In this document: positions 21,101 through 29,306 of the stretch, one piece after another
Layout: each line of letters starts with the position of its first letter
Numbering within the stretch: position 1 is the stretch's first letter
Source: Aeromicrobium tamlense
Lineage (GTDB): Bacteria; Actinomycetota; Actinomycetes; Propionibacteriales; Nocardioidaceae
Length of the DNA stretch: 64,000 nt
Assembly (NCBI RefSeq): GCF_013408555.1
Contig: NZ_JACBZN010000001.1
Coordinates: forward strand, 2,294,001 to 2,358,000
Direction: 5' to 3'
Translations under genes and position numbers: made by a program
Notes under the pieces: generated by a model
What the model was told of the DNA's origin: nothing
Database searches by the model: none
Seen by the model: only the letters and a program-made list of their open reading frames with translations

Positions 21101-22711
21101 GAGGTGCAGGTCGGCGGGCAGGCGCGCTGGGCCGCGATCGAGGACGCCGGCCGGCTGCGCGAGGCGCTGGGCACCGCGCTGCCGCTCGGTGTCGCCGAGG
21201 CCCACCTCGCCACCGGTGCCGACCCGCTCGGCGAGCTCGTGGCGCGCTACGCCCGCACCCACGGCCCGTTCACCGGCGAGCACGTCTCGCAGCGCCTCGC
21301 ACTCGGTCGGGCCGTCGTCCGCGACGCGCTGCAGCGCCTCAGCGAGTCCGGCCGGGTCACCCGCGGCGAGTTCCTGCCGGTCGCGTCCGGCGAGGCCGAG
21401 TGGGTCGACACCGAGGTGCTGCGACGACTGCGGAACCGCTCGCTGGCCGCGGCCCGCAAGCAGGTCGAGCCGGTCGACTCCGCCGCGTTCGCGCGCTTCC
21501 TGCCGGCCTGGCAGCACGTCGGCTCGCGCCTGCGCGGCGTCGACGGCGTCCTCACCGTGGTCGAGCAGCTGGCCGGCGCCGCGCTGCCCGCCAGCGCGTG
21601 GGAGTCGCTCGTGCTGCCCTCGCGCATCAGCGACTACTCGCCCGCCATGCTCGACGAGCTGACCACGGCGGGCGAGGTCACGTGGACCGGCGCCGGCACC
21701 CTGCCCGGCCGCGACGGCTGGATCCGGCTGCTGCCGGGCGACACCGCCGGGCCCGCCACCGCCGAGCTCGTCGAGGCCGGCTCCGACACCCCCGCCGGGC
21801 GCCTGCTCGAGGTCCTCGGCGACTCGGGCGCCTGGCTGTTCGGCGAGCTCGCCGACCGCGTGGAGGGCGAGCGCGAAGGTCTGGTCGAGGCGCTGTGGGA
21901 GCTGGTCTGGAGCGGCCAGGTCAGCAACGACACCTTCGCCCCGGTCCGCAGCCTCGTGGCGGGTGGCGGCTCACACCGCACGAAGCGCCAGGCTCCACGG
22001 GCGCGGATGGTGGGTGGGCGCATGCGCGCGCCCCGTGCCGTGGTGCCTCCGATCGCCTCGGGCCGCTGGTTCTCGGTCCCACTCGGCGGGCAGACCACGG
22101 CCGAGCACATCGCCCGGGCCGAGACCCTGCTGCACCGGTACGGGGTCGTCACGCGCGGCTCGGTGCAGGCCGAGCAGACCCCGGGTGGCTTCGCCGCCGC
22201 CTACCGCGTCCTGCGCGAGATGGAGCAGAACGGCACGGCCCTGCGCGGCTACTTCGTCGACTCGCTCGGGGCCGCCCAGTTCGCGGCGCCGGGCGTCGTC
22301 GACCGGCTGCGCTCGTTCGTGCGCGACGCCGACGAGCCCGCCGACTCCCCCGCGGTCACGCTCGCGGCCACCGATCCGGCGAACCCGTTCGGCGCGGCGC
22401 TGCCGTGGCCCGATCGCGGTGGCGACGGCCACCGCCCGGCGCGCAAGGCCGGCTCCCTCGTCGTCATCCACGACGGCCGGCCGGTCATCTACCTCGAGCG
22501 CGGCGGCAAGTCGGCGCTCACCTTCAGCGACGAGCCCGTCGCGCTGGCCGCCGCGGCCGAGTCCCTCGTGCAGACCGTGCGGCGGGGCCGCCTCGGTCGG
22601 GTCACGGTGCAGACCGCCGACGGCGAGCCGGTGGCGTCCACGCCGCTGGGCGAGGCGCTGGCCGCGGCCGGCTTCGAGGCCCACCTGAAGGGGCTGCGAC
22701 TCGATGCCTGA
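18179..22711 (+). CDS. lhr: Large helicase-related protein Lhr
   Basis: ATP-dependent 3'-5' DNA/RNA-DNA translocase of 1510 residues, matching full-length actinobacterial Lhr. RecA1 has VVAPTGSGKTLAAF (about 37-50) and the VDEVHAVAGTKRGAHLA Walker B. RecA2 has TSSLELGIDMGAVDLVIQ and QRVGRAGHQVGEVSRG (motif VI), followed by the winged helix and the Lhr beta-barrel core. The long C-terminal domain found only in full-length Lhr is present. Its stop overlaps the nei2 start by 8 bases, and the same pair is adjacent in M. tuberculosis, pointing to a joint DNA repair role. Confidence 0.95.
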   Translation: MSFGPATQTWFDESFTAPTSAQTGAWNAIENGRHTLVVAPTGSGKTLAAFLSAIDRLLHRDPEAEPRGTSVLYISPLKALAVDVERNLRSPLVGISGVAARLGHELAPVSVGVRTGDTPPAERRRLQSHPPDVLITTPESLFLVLTSAAREMLAGVHTVIVDEVHAVAGTKRGAHLAVSLERLDDLLDSPAQRIGLSATVSPHDEVARFLGGRAPVEVVAPDAPSRLELSVRVPVEDLTEMPPRHEGPREGSAARGLDESRPQEAGGTIWPHVEEAIVDAIESARTTIVFANSRGVAERLTQRLNEVWVERTTGERPQPDTRNPAQMGGLSGVSSGVEPVLARAHHGSVSKEQRALIEDDLKSGRLRCVVATSSLELGIDMGAVDLVIQVSAPPSVASGLQRVGRAGHQVGEVSRGLVFPTGRHDLLSTTVTVERMLAGRIERLAVPANPLDILAQQTIAACALEPIDVEAWFETLRRSAPFATLPHAAFEATLDLVAGRYPSDEFAELRPRAVWDRHAGTLTGRPGAQRLAVTSGGTIPDRGMFSVVLAGEEGTAGRRVGELDEEMVYESRINDVIALGATSWRIMEITADRVIVTPAFGLPARLPFWRGDAMGRPYELGEAMGAFLRELSAMSPAKQRRRVEEVGLDAYAVGNLSALVADQYEATRQLPTDTTLVVERFRDEVGDWRLVLLSPYGRAVHAPWALVVGRRIEQRYGVDGAVVASDDGIVARVPDVSGEPPGAELFDLEDPDDLEPQVTELVGGSALFAARFRECAARALLLPRRNPGARAPLWQQRRRASMLLDVTRKYPDFPILLETAREVLQDVYDLPALVTLARRIRSREVALVEVGTDNASPFAQRLLFGYVGAFLYDGDLPLAERRAAALTLDPELLGQLLGRADLRELLDPEVVAQTEAELQRLVPERHAKDLEGVADLLRLLGPLSVEEVAERTREDVRLQAGGWLKELRESRRAIEVQVGGQARWAAIEDAGRLREALGTALPLGVAEAHLATGADPLGELVARYARTHGPFTGEHVSQRLALGRAVVRDALQRLSESGRVTRGEFLPVASGEAEWVDTEVLRRLRNRSLAAARKQVEPVDSAAFARFLPAWQHVGSRLRGVDGVLTVVEQLAGAALPASAWESLVLPSRISDYSPAMLDELTTAGEVTWTGAGTLPGRDGWIRLLPGDTAGPATAELVEAGSDTPAGRLLEVLGDSGAWLFGELADRVEGEREGLVEALWELVWSGQVSNDTFAPVRSLVAGGGSHRTKRQAPRARMVGGRMRAPRAVVPPIASGRWFSVPLGGQTTAEHIARAETLLHRYGVVTRGSVQAEQTPGGFAAAYRVLREMEQNGTALRGYFVDSLGAAQFAAPGVVDRLRSFVRDADEPADSPAVTLAATDPANPFGAALPWPDRGGDGHRPARKAGSLVVIHDGRPVIYLERGGKSALTFSDEPVALAAAAESLVQTVRRGRLGRVTVQTADGEPVASTPLGEALAAAGFEAHLKGLRLDA

Positions 22712-23525
22712 GGGCGACACCGTCTGGCGTGCCTGTCACCACCTCCACGAGGCGATGGCCGGGCACGTGCTGACGTCCACGGAGTTCCGGGTGCCGCGCT
22801 ACGCCACCACCGACCTCGCCGGCCAGGTCCTGCGCGAGGTCGTGCCGCGCGGCAAGCACCTGCTGATGCGCACCGACGACTGGACGATCCACTCGCACCT
22901 GAAGATGGAGGGCTCGTGGCACCTCTACCGCCCCGCCACCCTGCGCCGCGGCGGGCGCGGGCTGCGGCGTCCGGCTCACACGGTGCGCGCGATCGTCAGC
23001 ACCGAGGAGTGGTCGGCGGTCGGCTTCAGCCTGGGCGTCGTCGAGGTGCTGCGACGCGAGGACGAGGACACCGTCGTCGGTCACCTCGGACCCGACGTCC
23101 TCGATCCCGACTTCGACCGCGAGCTGGCGCTGGCGAACCTCGCGCGCCAGCCCGACCGGCCGATCTTCGTGGCGCTGCACGACCAGCGGAACCTCGCCGG
23201 CTTCGGCAACGAGTTCGTCAACGAGATGCTGTTCCTGTCGGCCGTCGACCCCCGCACCCCGGTCGCCGACGTCGACCTCGGCCGCGTGGTCGACCGTGGC
23301 GTGAAGCTCATCCGCCTCAACCGCGACCGCACCGAGCGCTCGTTCACCGGCAGCCTGCGCCCCGGCGAGCTGCACTGGGTCTTCGGCCGCACCGACCGTC
23401 CGTGCCACCGCTGCGGCACGACCATCCGCGAGATCGCCCTCGGCCCTCCCACCCAGGAGCGCCGCGTCTACTTCTGCCCGAACTGTCAGGCCCCCTCCCC
23501 CGCCTCCGGCGGGCCAGATCTGTAG
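22704..23525 (+). CDS. nei2: Formamidopyrimidine/endonuclease VIII-type DNA glycosylase (Nei2-like)
   Basis: Bifunctional DNA glycosylase/AP lyase of 273 residues for oxidised bases. It begins MPEGDTVWRACHHL with catalytic P2 and E3; the TVW form is the Nei2 subgroup. A conserved NRDRTERSF segment and a C-terminal zinc finger (CHRCG...CPNC) are present. Translationally coupled to lhr. A large hairpin overlaps its stop codon. Confidence 0.93.
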   Translation: MPEGDTVWRACHHLHEAMAGHVLTSTEFRVPRYATTDLAGQVLREVVPRGKHLLMRTDDWTIHSHLKMEGSWHLYRPATLRRGGRGLRRPAHTVRAIVSTEEWSAVGFSLGVVEVLRREDEDTVVGHLGPDVLDPDFDRELALANLARQPDRPIFVALHDQRNLAGFGNEFVNEMLFLSAVDPRTPVADVDLGRVVDRGVKLIRLNRDRTERSFTGSLRPGELHWVFGRTDRPCHRCGTTIREIALGPPTQERRVYFCPNCQAPSPASGGPDL

Positions 23526-23584
23526 CGCTGTCCACCCTTTCTCGGACTCAACCGACGAAAAAGGGTGGATACCGCTACAGATCT
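23516..23584 (+). terminator. Long hairpin over the nei2 stop codon (bidirectional terminator-like)
   Basis: Arms 23516-23540 and 23560-23584 pair over 25 bases with one C-C mismatch and one G-U that forms only in plus-strand RNA. A short inner TCGG/CCGA helix lies in the loop. The TAG stop of nei2 at 23523-23525 lies inside the left arm. It sits between two convergent genes. Confidence 0.7.
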
Positions 23585-23603
23585 CGCGCGGCCGGGGCCG
23601 TGG

Positions 23604-24632
23604 TCAGCGCTCGCGAATCAGCGGGGCGGCCAGCTGGGCCAGGGCCGGGGCCATCTGGATGCCGTAGCCGGCCTGGCCGACGTAGTGGAAGAAGCCGTCA
23701 GCCTTGGCGTCCCAGCGGGCCACGGGGTTGCCGTCGGGAGCGAACGTGCGCAGCCCCGCCCAGGCCGTGCGCACGCTGCGCAGACCGAGCGTGGTCACCG
23801 CGTTGACGGCCTCGATGGCGCGCGCGATCTCGAGCTCGTCCGGCTTGGGGTCGCCCGGCTCGTGCAGCGATGCGTCCTGCGGCGAGCACAGCACCGCACC
23901 GCCCTCGGCCTTGAAGTAGAAGCCGTCGTCGATGCCCGCCGTGAACGGCACGCCGTCCAGAGACGCGTTCGTCGAGGACTGGAAGATCGTGCGGCGCCGC
24001 GGCTCGAGCCGCAGCCGCTCGGCGCCGAACAGCGCGCCCACGACGTCGCCCCAGGCGCCCGAGGCGTTCACCACCACGTCGGCACGGAACACGTCGCCAG
24101 CGGTCGTCGTGACCACCCACTCCGAGCCCTCGCGCAGCGCCGAGGCCACCCGGGCCGAGGTCGCGATCGTGCCGCCGCGCGCCCGGAACGCGCGGGCGTA
24201 GGCGTGGTGCAGGCCCATGACGTCGAGGTCCAGCGCCGTCTCGTCCCACGCGGCGACCTTGATCTCCCCCGGCCTCAGCACGGGGCACAGCCGCTCGGCC
24301 TCGGCGCCCTCGATCAGCTGCGCCTGCGTCTCGGCCGCGAGCCGCTCGACCTCGGCGTCGCGCCCGTTCACCCCGAGCCACAGGCACGACATCGGCGACG
24401 CGACGGGCCCGTCGACGTCGAACGGCGGGTCGATCAGGTAGTCGCGGGAGGCGGTGGTCAGCTCGCGGACCACGGGTGGGCCGTAGCTGCCGATCCAGGT
24501 CGCGGCCGACCGGCCGGTGGTGTGCACGGCCAGCGACCGCTCGGCCTCCAGCACGAGGACCTCACGGTCGGCGGCCAGCTCGTACGCGACGGCGACGCCG
24601 GAGATCCCGCCGCCGATGACGATGACGTCCAT
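23604..24632 (-). CDS. FAD-dependent oxidoreductase (DAO/glycine-oxidase-like)
   Basis: Flavoprotein of 342 residues with the N-terminal Rossmann motif VIVIGGGISGVAVAYELA and the DAO-family ATG-like motif VVNASGAWGDVVGAL. The C-terminal substrate domain has GYGIQMAPALAQL. It probably oxidises an amine or D-amino/hydroxy acid. The closest characterised function cannot be picked. Same strand as the EthA-like gene upstream (43 bases), possibly co-transcribed. Confidence 0.85.
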   Translation of the reverse strand: MDVIVIGGGISGVAVAYELAADREVLVLEAERSLAVHTTGRSAATWIGSYGPPVVRELTTASRDYLIDPPFDVDGPVASPMSCLWLGVNGRDAEVERLAAETQAQLIEGAEAERLCPVLRPGEIKVAAWDETALDLDVMGLHHAYARAFRARGGTIATSARVASALREGSEWVVTTTAGDVFRADVVVNASGAWGDVVGALFGAERLRLEPRRRTIFQSSTNASLDGVPFTAGIDDGFYFKAEGGAVLCSPQDASLHEPGDPKPDELEIARAIEAVNAVTTLGLRSVRTAWAGLRTFAPDGNPVARWDAKADGFFHYVGQAGYGIQMAPALAQLAAPLIRER

Positions 24633-24675
24633 CGACCCATCATGGCCGACCCGCGCGGGAACGGCGGGTGAACCG

Positions 24676-26151
24676 TCAAGCCACGCCGGAGCGCGTCGCC
24701 GGAAGGTCGGCGCGACGCACCCACACCATGTCCTCGTCGAGGTCGGTGCGCCGCGCGTCCCAGCTGTCGAGGAACCAGTTCTGCCGCACCTTCCACGGCG
24801 TGCGGGCGCCCGACTTCGGCAGCAGCTCGTCGGCGCGTGCGATGTAGCCCGAGGACAGGTCGAGCAGTCGCGCGTCGTGGCCGAAGTCGGCGTCCGGGTC
24901 GGGGATGCCGTACGCGTAGCCCTTCGCGTCGAGATGGTTCAGGTAGTCGGCCACGTACTTCCAGGTCAGGTCGGCCCGCAGTGTCCACGACGCGTTCGTG
25001 TACCCGACGCACCACGCCAGGTTGGGCACGCCGCTGAACATCTGCCCCTTGTAGGTGTAGAGCTCGTGCGGGTTCACCTTGGTGCCGTCGATGCTGACGT
25101 CGATCTGGCCCAGCGCGACCAGCTTGAGGCCCGTCGCCGTGACGACGATGTCGGCGTCGAGGTGCTCGCCGGACGCCAGCGCGACGCCCTTCGGCGTGAG
25201 CTCGGTGATCCGGTCGGTGACGATCTCGGCCTTGCCCGCGCGCACCGCCTGGTAGAGGTCGCCGCCGGGCACGACGCACAGCCGCTGGTCCCACGGCTTG
25301 TACGGCGGCGTCAGGCTGTCGCGGTCGACGCCGGGCATCGACCTGCCGGTGAGTCCCAGCAGGATCGACCGCGACGCCCGCGGGAACGCGCGGCAGAACA
25401 TGTAGAAGCCCACGGTCATCACGGCGTAGCGCAGTCGCGCGACCCGGTGGACGAGGCCGGCGGGCAGCACCTTGCGGGCCGCGTTGGCGACCGGGTCGCT
25501 GCCGGGCTGGCTCAGGACGTAGGTGGGCGTGCGCTGCAGCATCGTGACCTTCTCGGCGTCCTTGGCCATCGACGGCAGCAGCGTGACGGCCGTGGCGCCC
25601 GAGCCGATCACGACGACCTTCTTGCCGGCATGGTCGAGGTCCTCGGGCCAGAACTGCGGGTGCACGACCTCGCCCTCGAAGTCCTCGAGGCCCGGGAAGT
25701 CGGGCGTGTAGCCCTCCTCGTAGGAGTAGTAGCCGCTGCAGAGATAGAGGAACGAGGCGGTCACGACCTCGGTGGAGCCGTCCTTCACCGTGCTGGTGAC
25801 CGTCCAGGTGGCGTCGTCGCTCGACCACTCGGCGGTGGTGACGCGACGCCCGAACCGGATCCGGTCGGCGATGCCGTGCTTGGCGGCCGTGGTCTCGAGG
25901 TAGTGGCGGATGTCGTCGCCGTCCGCGATCGCCTTGGGGTGCGTCCACGGCTCGAACGGGAAGCTCAGCGTGTACATGTCGGAGTCGGACCGGACGCCCG
26001 GGTACCGGAAGAGGTCCCAGGTGCCGCCGATCGCGTCGCGCTGCTCGAGCACGGCGTAGGTCTTGCCCGGGGCTCGCTCCTGGAGGCGGTAGGCGGCCCC
26101 GATGCCCGAGAGGCCGGCACCGACGATGAGGACGTCGACGTGTTCGGTCAT
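24676..26151 (-). CDS. Flavin-containing Baeyer-Villiger monooxygenase, EthA-like
   Basis: Monooxygenase of 491 residues using FAD and NADPH. The FAD site is VDVLIVGAGLSGIGAA. The BVMO fingerprint FxGxxxHxxxWP is present as FEGEVVHPQFWP near residue 160. The NADPH motif is KKVVVIGSGATAVTLLPSMA. The sequence pattern matches mycobacterial EthA, which oxidises ketones, aldehydes and thioamide prodrugs. A perfect palindrome lies just upstream of the start, but no adjacent EthR-like regulator is present. Confidence 0.9.
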   Translation of the reverse strand: MTEHVDVLIVGAGLSGIGAAYRLQERAPGKTYAVLEQRDAIGGTWDLFRYPGVRSDSDMYTLSFPFEPWTHPKAIADGDDIRHYLETTAAKHGIADRIRFGRRVTTAEWSSDDATWTVTSTVKDGSTEVVTASFLYLCSGYYSYEEGYTPDFPGLEDFEGEVVHPQFWPEDLDHAGKKVVVIGSGATAVTLLPSMAKDAEKVTMLQRTPTYVLSQPGSDPVANAARKVLPAGLVHRVARLRYAVMTVGFYMFCRAFPRASRSILLGLTGRSMPGVDRDSLTPPYKPWDQRLCVVPGGDLYQAVRAGKAEIVTDRITELTPKGVALASGEHLDADIVVTATGLKLVALGQIDVSIDGTKVNPHELYTYKGQMFSGVPNLAWCVGYTNASWTLRADLTWKYVADYLNHLDAKGYAYGIPDPDADFGHDARLLDLSSGYIARADELLPKSGARTPWKVRQNWFLDSWDARRTDLDEDMVWVRRADLPATRSGVA

Positions 26152-26162
26152 TGCACACTCCT

Positions 26163-26185
26163 ATGTGACATTGGTGATGTCACAT
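26163..26185. promoter_or_regulatory. Palindromic operator upstream of the EthA-like gene
   Basis: Perfect 8-base arms ATGTGACA (26163-26170) and TGTCACAT (26178-26185) around TTGGTGA, only 12 bases from the monooxygenase start codon. The length and placement fit a TetR-type operator. The cognate regulator is not in this window. Confidence 0.55.
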
Positions 26186-26295
26186 TAGCAGCACGTGTGG
26201 CGCACGTCACCGGCTCGCGTCACTCGGAGTTGCACGGAGCCCTTGGGCCCGTTCAGCGCCGGGGCCATGACCGGTGCCCCTCTAGAATGTGCGGC

Positions 26296-26901
26296 ATGAC
26301 CGCCGTTGCCTCCGACGCGCCTGCGCCGGCACCTGCCGAAGACTCCCCGCGCTCCGATCGCGGACTGGGGATCTTCCTCGTCGTGACCGGAGCCATCGCG
26401 CTGTGGTCGTCGCTGATCCTCACGTACGACAAGATCTCGCTGCTCAAGGGCGAGGCCGCGGGCACCGCGAAGGAACTCGGCTGCGACCTGTCGGCGTTCG
26501 TCAGCTGCAGCAGCGTCGTCAGCTCGGACCAGTCCGAGGCGTTCGGCTTCCCGAACACGTTCATGGGCATCGTCGGCTTCAGCGTCGTGGTGACGCTGGG
26601 CGTCCTGCTGGCCTCCGGCGTGGTGTTCCCGCGCTGGATCTGGGTCGGCCTCGGACTCGGCACGCTGTTCGGCATCGGCTTCGTCACCTGGCTGCAGTAC
26701 CAGGCGATCTTCGAGATCGGGAAGCTCTGCCCCTGGTGCATGGTCGTCTGGGCGATGATGATCCCGATGTTCGTCGTGGTCGCCGGCCGCGTCACCGGCA
26801 GCCGCTTCCTCAAGAACTGGGCGGTTCTGATCTCGGCCCTGTGGATCGTCGCCGTCGTGGCCACGATCTGGTTCAAGTTCGGCGAGACCCTCTGGGCCTG
26901 A
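26296..26901 (+). CDS. Vitamin K epoxide reductase (VKOR) family membrane protein
   Basis: Integral membrane disulfide-generating enzyme of 201 residues that reoxidises a DsbA-like partner through menaquinone. About five hydrophobic segments are visible. The loop cysteines are C63 and C71 (CDLSAFVSC) and the quinone-proximal pair is CPWC at C145/C148. There is an N-terminal Ala/Pro-rich cytosolic tail. No fused thioredoxin domain, so the partner is encoded elsewhere. The ATG at 26296 was chosen; an in-frame ATG at 26287 would add three residues. Confidence 0.92.
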   Translation: MTAVASDAPAPAPAEDSPRSDRGLGIFLVVTGAIALWSSLILTYDKISLLKGEAAGTAKELGCDLSAFVSCSSVVSSDQSEAFGFPNTFMGIVGFSVVVTLGVLLASGVVFPRWIWVGLGLGTLFGIGFVTWLQYQAIFEIGKLCPWCMVVWAMMIPMFVVVAGRVTGSRFLKNWAVLISALWIVAVVATIWFKFGETLWA

Positions 26902-26919
26902 GGCCCCTCTCCCCCACGC

Positions 26920-26963
26920 AACGACGACGGCCCGGCTGGTGATCCAGCCGGGCCGTCGTCGTT
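26920..26963. terminator. Bidirectional intrinsic terminator
   Basis: Perfect 20-base arms AACGACGACGGCCCGGCTGG (26920-26939) and their complement (26944-26963) around the loop TGAT. It lies between the convergent VKOR and Ig-repeat genes. Confidence 0.88.
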
Positions 26964-26970
26964 CCTGGTG

Positions 26971-29250
26971 CTACTTCTTGGCGATCTTCGTGAATCCGGA
27001 GTACCGGGACACCGTGGTGTACCCCGACTTGTACGCGGTGATCCGCACGCGGATCTTCTTGCCGCGGTACTTCTTCGGGATCTTGTAGCTCGACTTCGTC
27101 GCCTTCGAGATCCGCTTCGAGCCCACGTACCACTGGTAGCGGTACGTGACCGGAGCCGGACGCCACGACGCCGAGGCTCGCAACGTGCCCTTGTAGCGGG
27201 CCGAGCCGAACACACGCGGCATGTTCGTCGTCAGCACGCCACGGGCCACCGCACGGGTCGCCGGGCTCGAGATCGTGATCGGCGCGTACCCCGTGCGCTC
27301 ACCCCGGACCTGGACGACGATCGACTTGCCCACCGCGCTCGCAGGAACGGTGTACATCGTCGAGGTGCCCTCCTGCGCGATGCGTCCGCCGACGAGCCAC
27401 GTGTAGCGACGCGTCGCAGGCGAGACCGGAGTCCATCCCGTCGCACTGGCCGTCAGGCGCTGACCCACGCGCAGCGTGCCGGTCACCGCCACCTTGCCCC
27501 CGGTGAACGAGGCGCCCGTGATCCTGACGGTCGGGGTGGCGAACGACTTGGGGTTGTAACCGGCACGGATGCCCTTGACCACGGCGTGCACGTCGGAACC
27601 GATCAAACCGGAGGACGGGGTGAATGTGGCGCGCGTCTGACTGGGGATCTTCTCCCCGTCGGCGTACCACTCGTACTCGAACTTGTCTGTCAGCGGAGTC
27701 CACGTGCCTGGCACCGCGGTGAGCGGCTTACCTTGCACTCCTGACCCTTCGATCCGCGGCGTAGGCGTGGACGTGAAGTCCAGGTTCGTGACCGTCACCG
27801 TGGGAGCGCTCTCGATCGTCATCGGATCGAAGTTGAGGCGGCGAGCCGTGACCCGGACACGAATGACCTTGCCGGCCTGCGCCGCGGTGACCCGGAACGT
27901 CTCGCCGGTCTCGCCCGAGATCGGCTGGTTGTCCGCCCACCACTGGTAGGAGAAGGAGTCCGGTCGAGGCGAGAAGCTGCCGGTCGAAGCGCTCAGGGTG
28001 TCGTTGACCTGGATGTCGTTGCGCGGCTTCGTGATCGTCGGCACCGCGTTGTTCGTGAAGACGCCGTCCTGGATCGGCAGCGTGGGAGTCCACTGAGCCG
28101 ATGCGGGGCTGGGGAAGGTCTCCGACCGGTAGCCGTCCTTCTTGCCCGTCACGACTGCCATGAGGCAGCGCCCCTTCTCATCGAGCGTGGGCGCGAAGGA
28201 CTGCCGATCAGCGTCCTGGATGGGAATCCAGTGGTAGAGGAGTCCGTCGTTGCAGTTGGAGGACTCGATCCAGTACCGGTACCAGCGGAATCGCAGTTCG
28301 ACACCTCCCGGATGCCAGCCGTTGTCAGTGGCGTCGTAGCGCTCGATCTGCGGCGTGTCCGGGTTGAGGTCAACGGTCAGGACGTTCTGCACACCACGGT
28401 GGCCCACGACGACCGCGGGGCGGAGGGGCGTGAGGCCCGTCTCTGCGGACGTCGAGTTGGAGCACGTCTCTGCCGTGCGCACGCGATCGACCATCGCAAC
28501 CGAGTCGAGCGAGGCATTGTTGGCGTCGGCGATCGAGAGGGTGACCGACGAACCGGTGGTCACCGGCACCTCGAACGTCTCGACCGAGCTGAAGTGGTTG
28601 AAGGGCGTGACGTTCGGCAGCAGCGGAGCCGACTGGTCGTCGGGCTGTCGTTCGAACTCCTGGTTGATGCCGTGCCAGTACTTGATGGAGTTCACTGCCA
28701 TGGGGACGGGCGTGACCTTGGTCCGTTCGAAATCACGGTCGGCATCCTGTCCGATGTACCAGTTGCCGGCGTGCATGGCGTACTCGGTCGTGTCGCCGGA
28801 CTTCTTGAGCGAGATGACGTCGGAGAGCGCGGTGTTGGGGTCGTAGGTGTGCACGCGCTCCTCGGTGCCCATCGCCACGTCCACCAGCAGGCAGGTGCCC
28901 GCGGCCTGAGCCGACACGTCGAACGTCATCGACACCGTGTCGTCACCCGCGAGGTTCGTCGACGGCTGCAGCCCTGGCACGCTCATGTTGAAGATGTCCG
29001 ACGCGCGACCGGTCGACATGACGGCGTACTGCCCGTTGCCCCCGCGGCGCGGGAAGTCGTTGAACGCGCGGGTCTCGACGCCGAAGGCGATCGGGTCGCC
29101 CGCCTGCGTGACCGTGATGCCGGCCGGCAGATCGAGTGCGGTCGCCAGGGCGGCGTCGGACGCGTCAGCGTGGGCGGTGCCCACCGACGACGCCGCGAGC
29201 AGTCCGCCCAGCAGCGTGCCCGCGATGACCGGGCTGGTGTACCTGCGCAT
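26971..29250 (-). CDS. Secreted protein with tandem bacterial Ig-like repeats at the end of the Tad locus
   Basis: Exported protein of 759 residues. A signal peptide (MRRYTSPVIAGTLLGGLLAA...AHA) is followed by an about 290-residue N-terminal domain with ETRAFNDFPRRGG, DTVSMTFDV and MGTEERVH segments, vaguely like choice-of-anchor L domains. The C-terminal half holds four clear and one degenerate repeat of about 85 residues with the pattern L-GxWxP---YxWyxdGxxI---GkxIxVxVtgxxxGY. It ends in a basic KIAKK tail with no LPXTG or SLH anchor. It is 56 bases downstream of tadC on the same strand, so it may be a pilus-associated adhesin, which is inference. Confidence 0.8.
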   Translation of the reverse strand: MRRYTSPVIAGTLLGGLLAASSVGTAHADASDAALATALDLPAGITVTQAGDPIAFGVETRAFNDFPRRGGNGQYAVMSTGRASDIFNMSVPGLQPSTNLAGDDTVSMTFDVSAQAAGTCLLVDVAMGTEERVHTYDPNTALSDVISLKKSGDTTEYAMHAGNWYIGQDADRDFERTKVTPVPMAVNSIKYWHGINQEFERQPDDQSAPLLPNVTPFNHFSSVETFEVPVTTGSSVTLSIADANNASLDSVAMVDRVRTAETCSNSTSAETGLTPLRPAVVVGHRGVQNVLTVDLNPDTPQIERYDATDNGWHPGGVELRFRWYRYWIESSNCNDGLLYHWIPIQDADRQSFAPTLDEKGRCLMAVVTGKKDGYRSETFPSPASAQWTPTLPIQDGVFTNNAVPTITKPRNDIQVNDTLSASTGSFSPRPDSFSYQWWADNQPISGETGETFRVTAAQAGKVIRVRVTARRLNFDPMTIESAPTVTVTNLDFTSTPTPRIEGSGVQGKPLTAVPGTWTPLTDKFEYEWYADGEKIPSQTRATFTPSSGLIGSDVHAVVKGIRAGYNPKSFATPTVRITGASFTGGKVAVTGTLRVGQRLTASATGWTPVSPATRRYTWLVGGRIAQEGTSTMYTVPASAVGKSIVVQVRGERTGYAPITISSPATRAVARGVLTTNMPRVFGSARYKGTLRASASWRPAPVTYRYQWYVGSKRISKATKSSYKIPKKYRGKKIRVRITAYKSGYTTVSRYSGFTKIAKK

Positions 29251-29306
29251 TGGATGTCCCCTCTGATCCGAAAAGCCGACGCCGGGTGCAGTTCCCCGGC
29301 GGCGGG

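Noticed and set aside
18119..21517. Very long antisense open frame (over 1100 codons) opposite lhr
   Set aside because: It is Arg/Gly/Asp-rich, has no recognisable domain and lies wholly opposite a clear Lhr helicase. High GC removes stop codons from the opposite strand, so this is a shadow.
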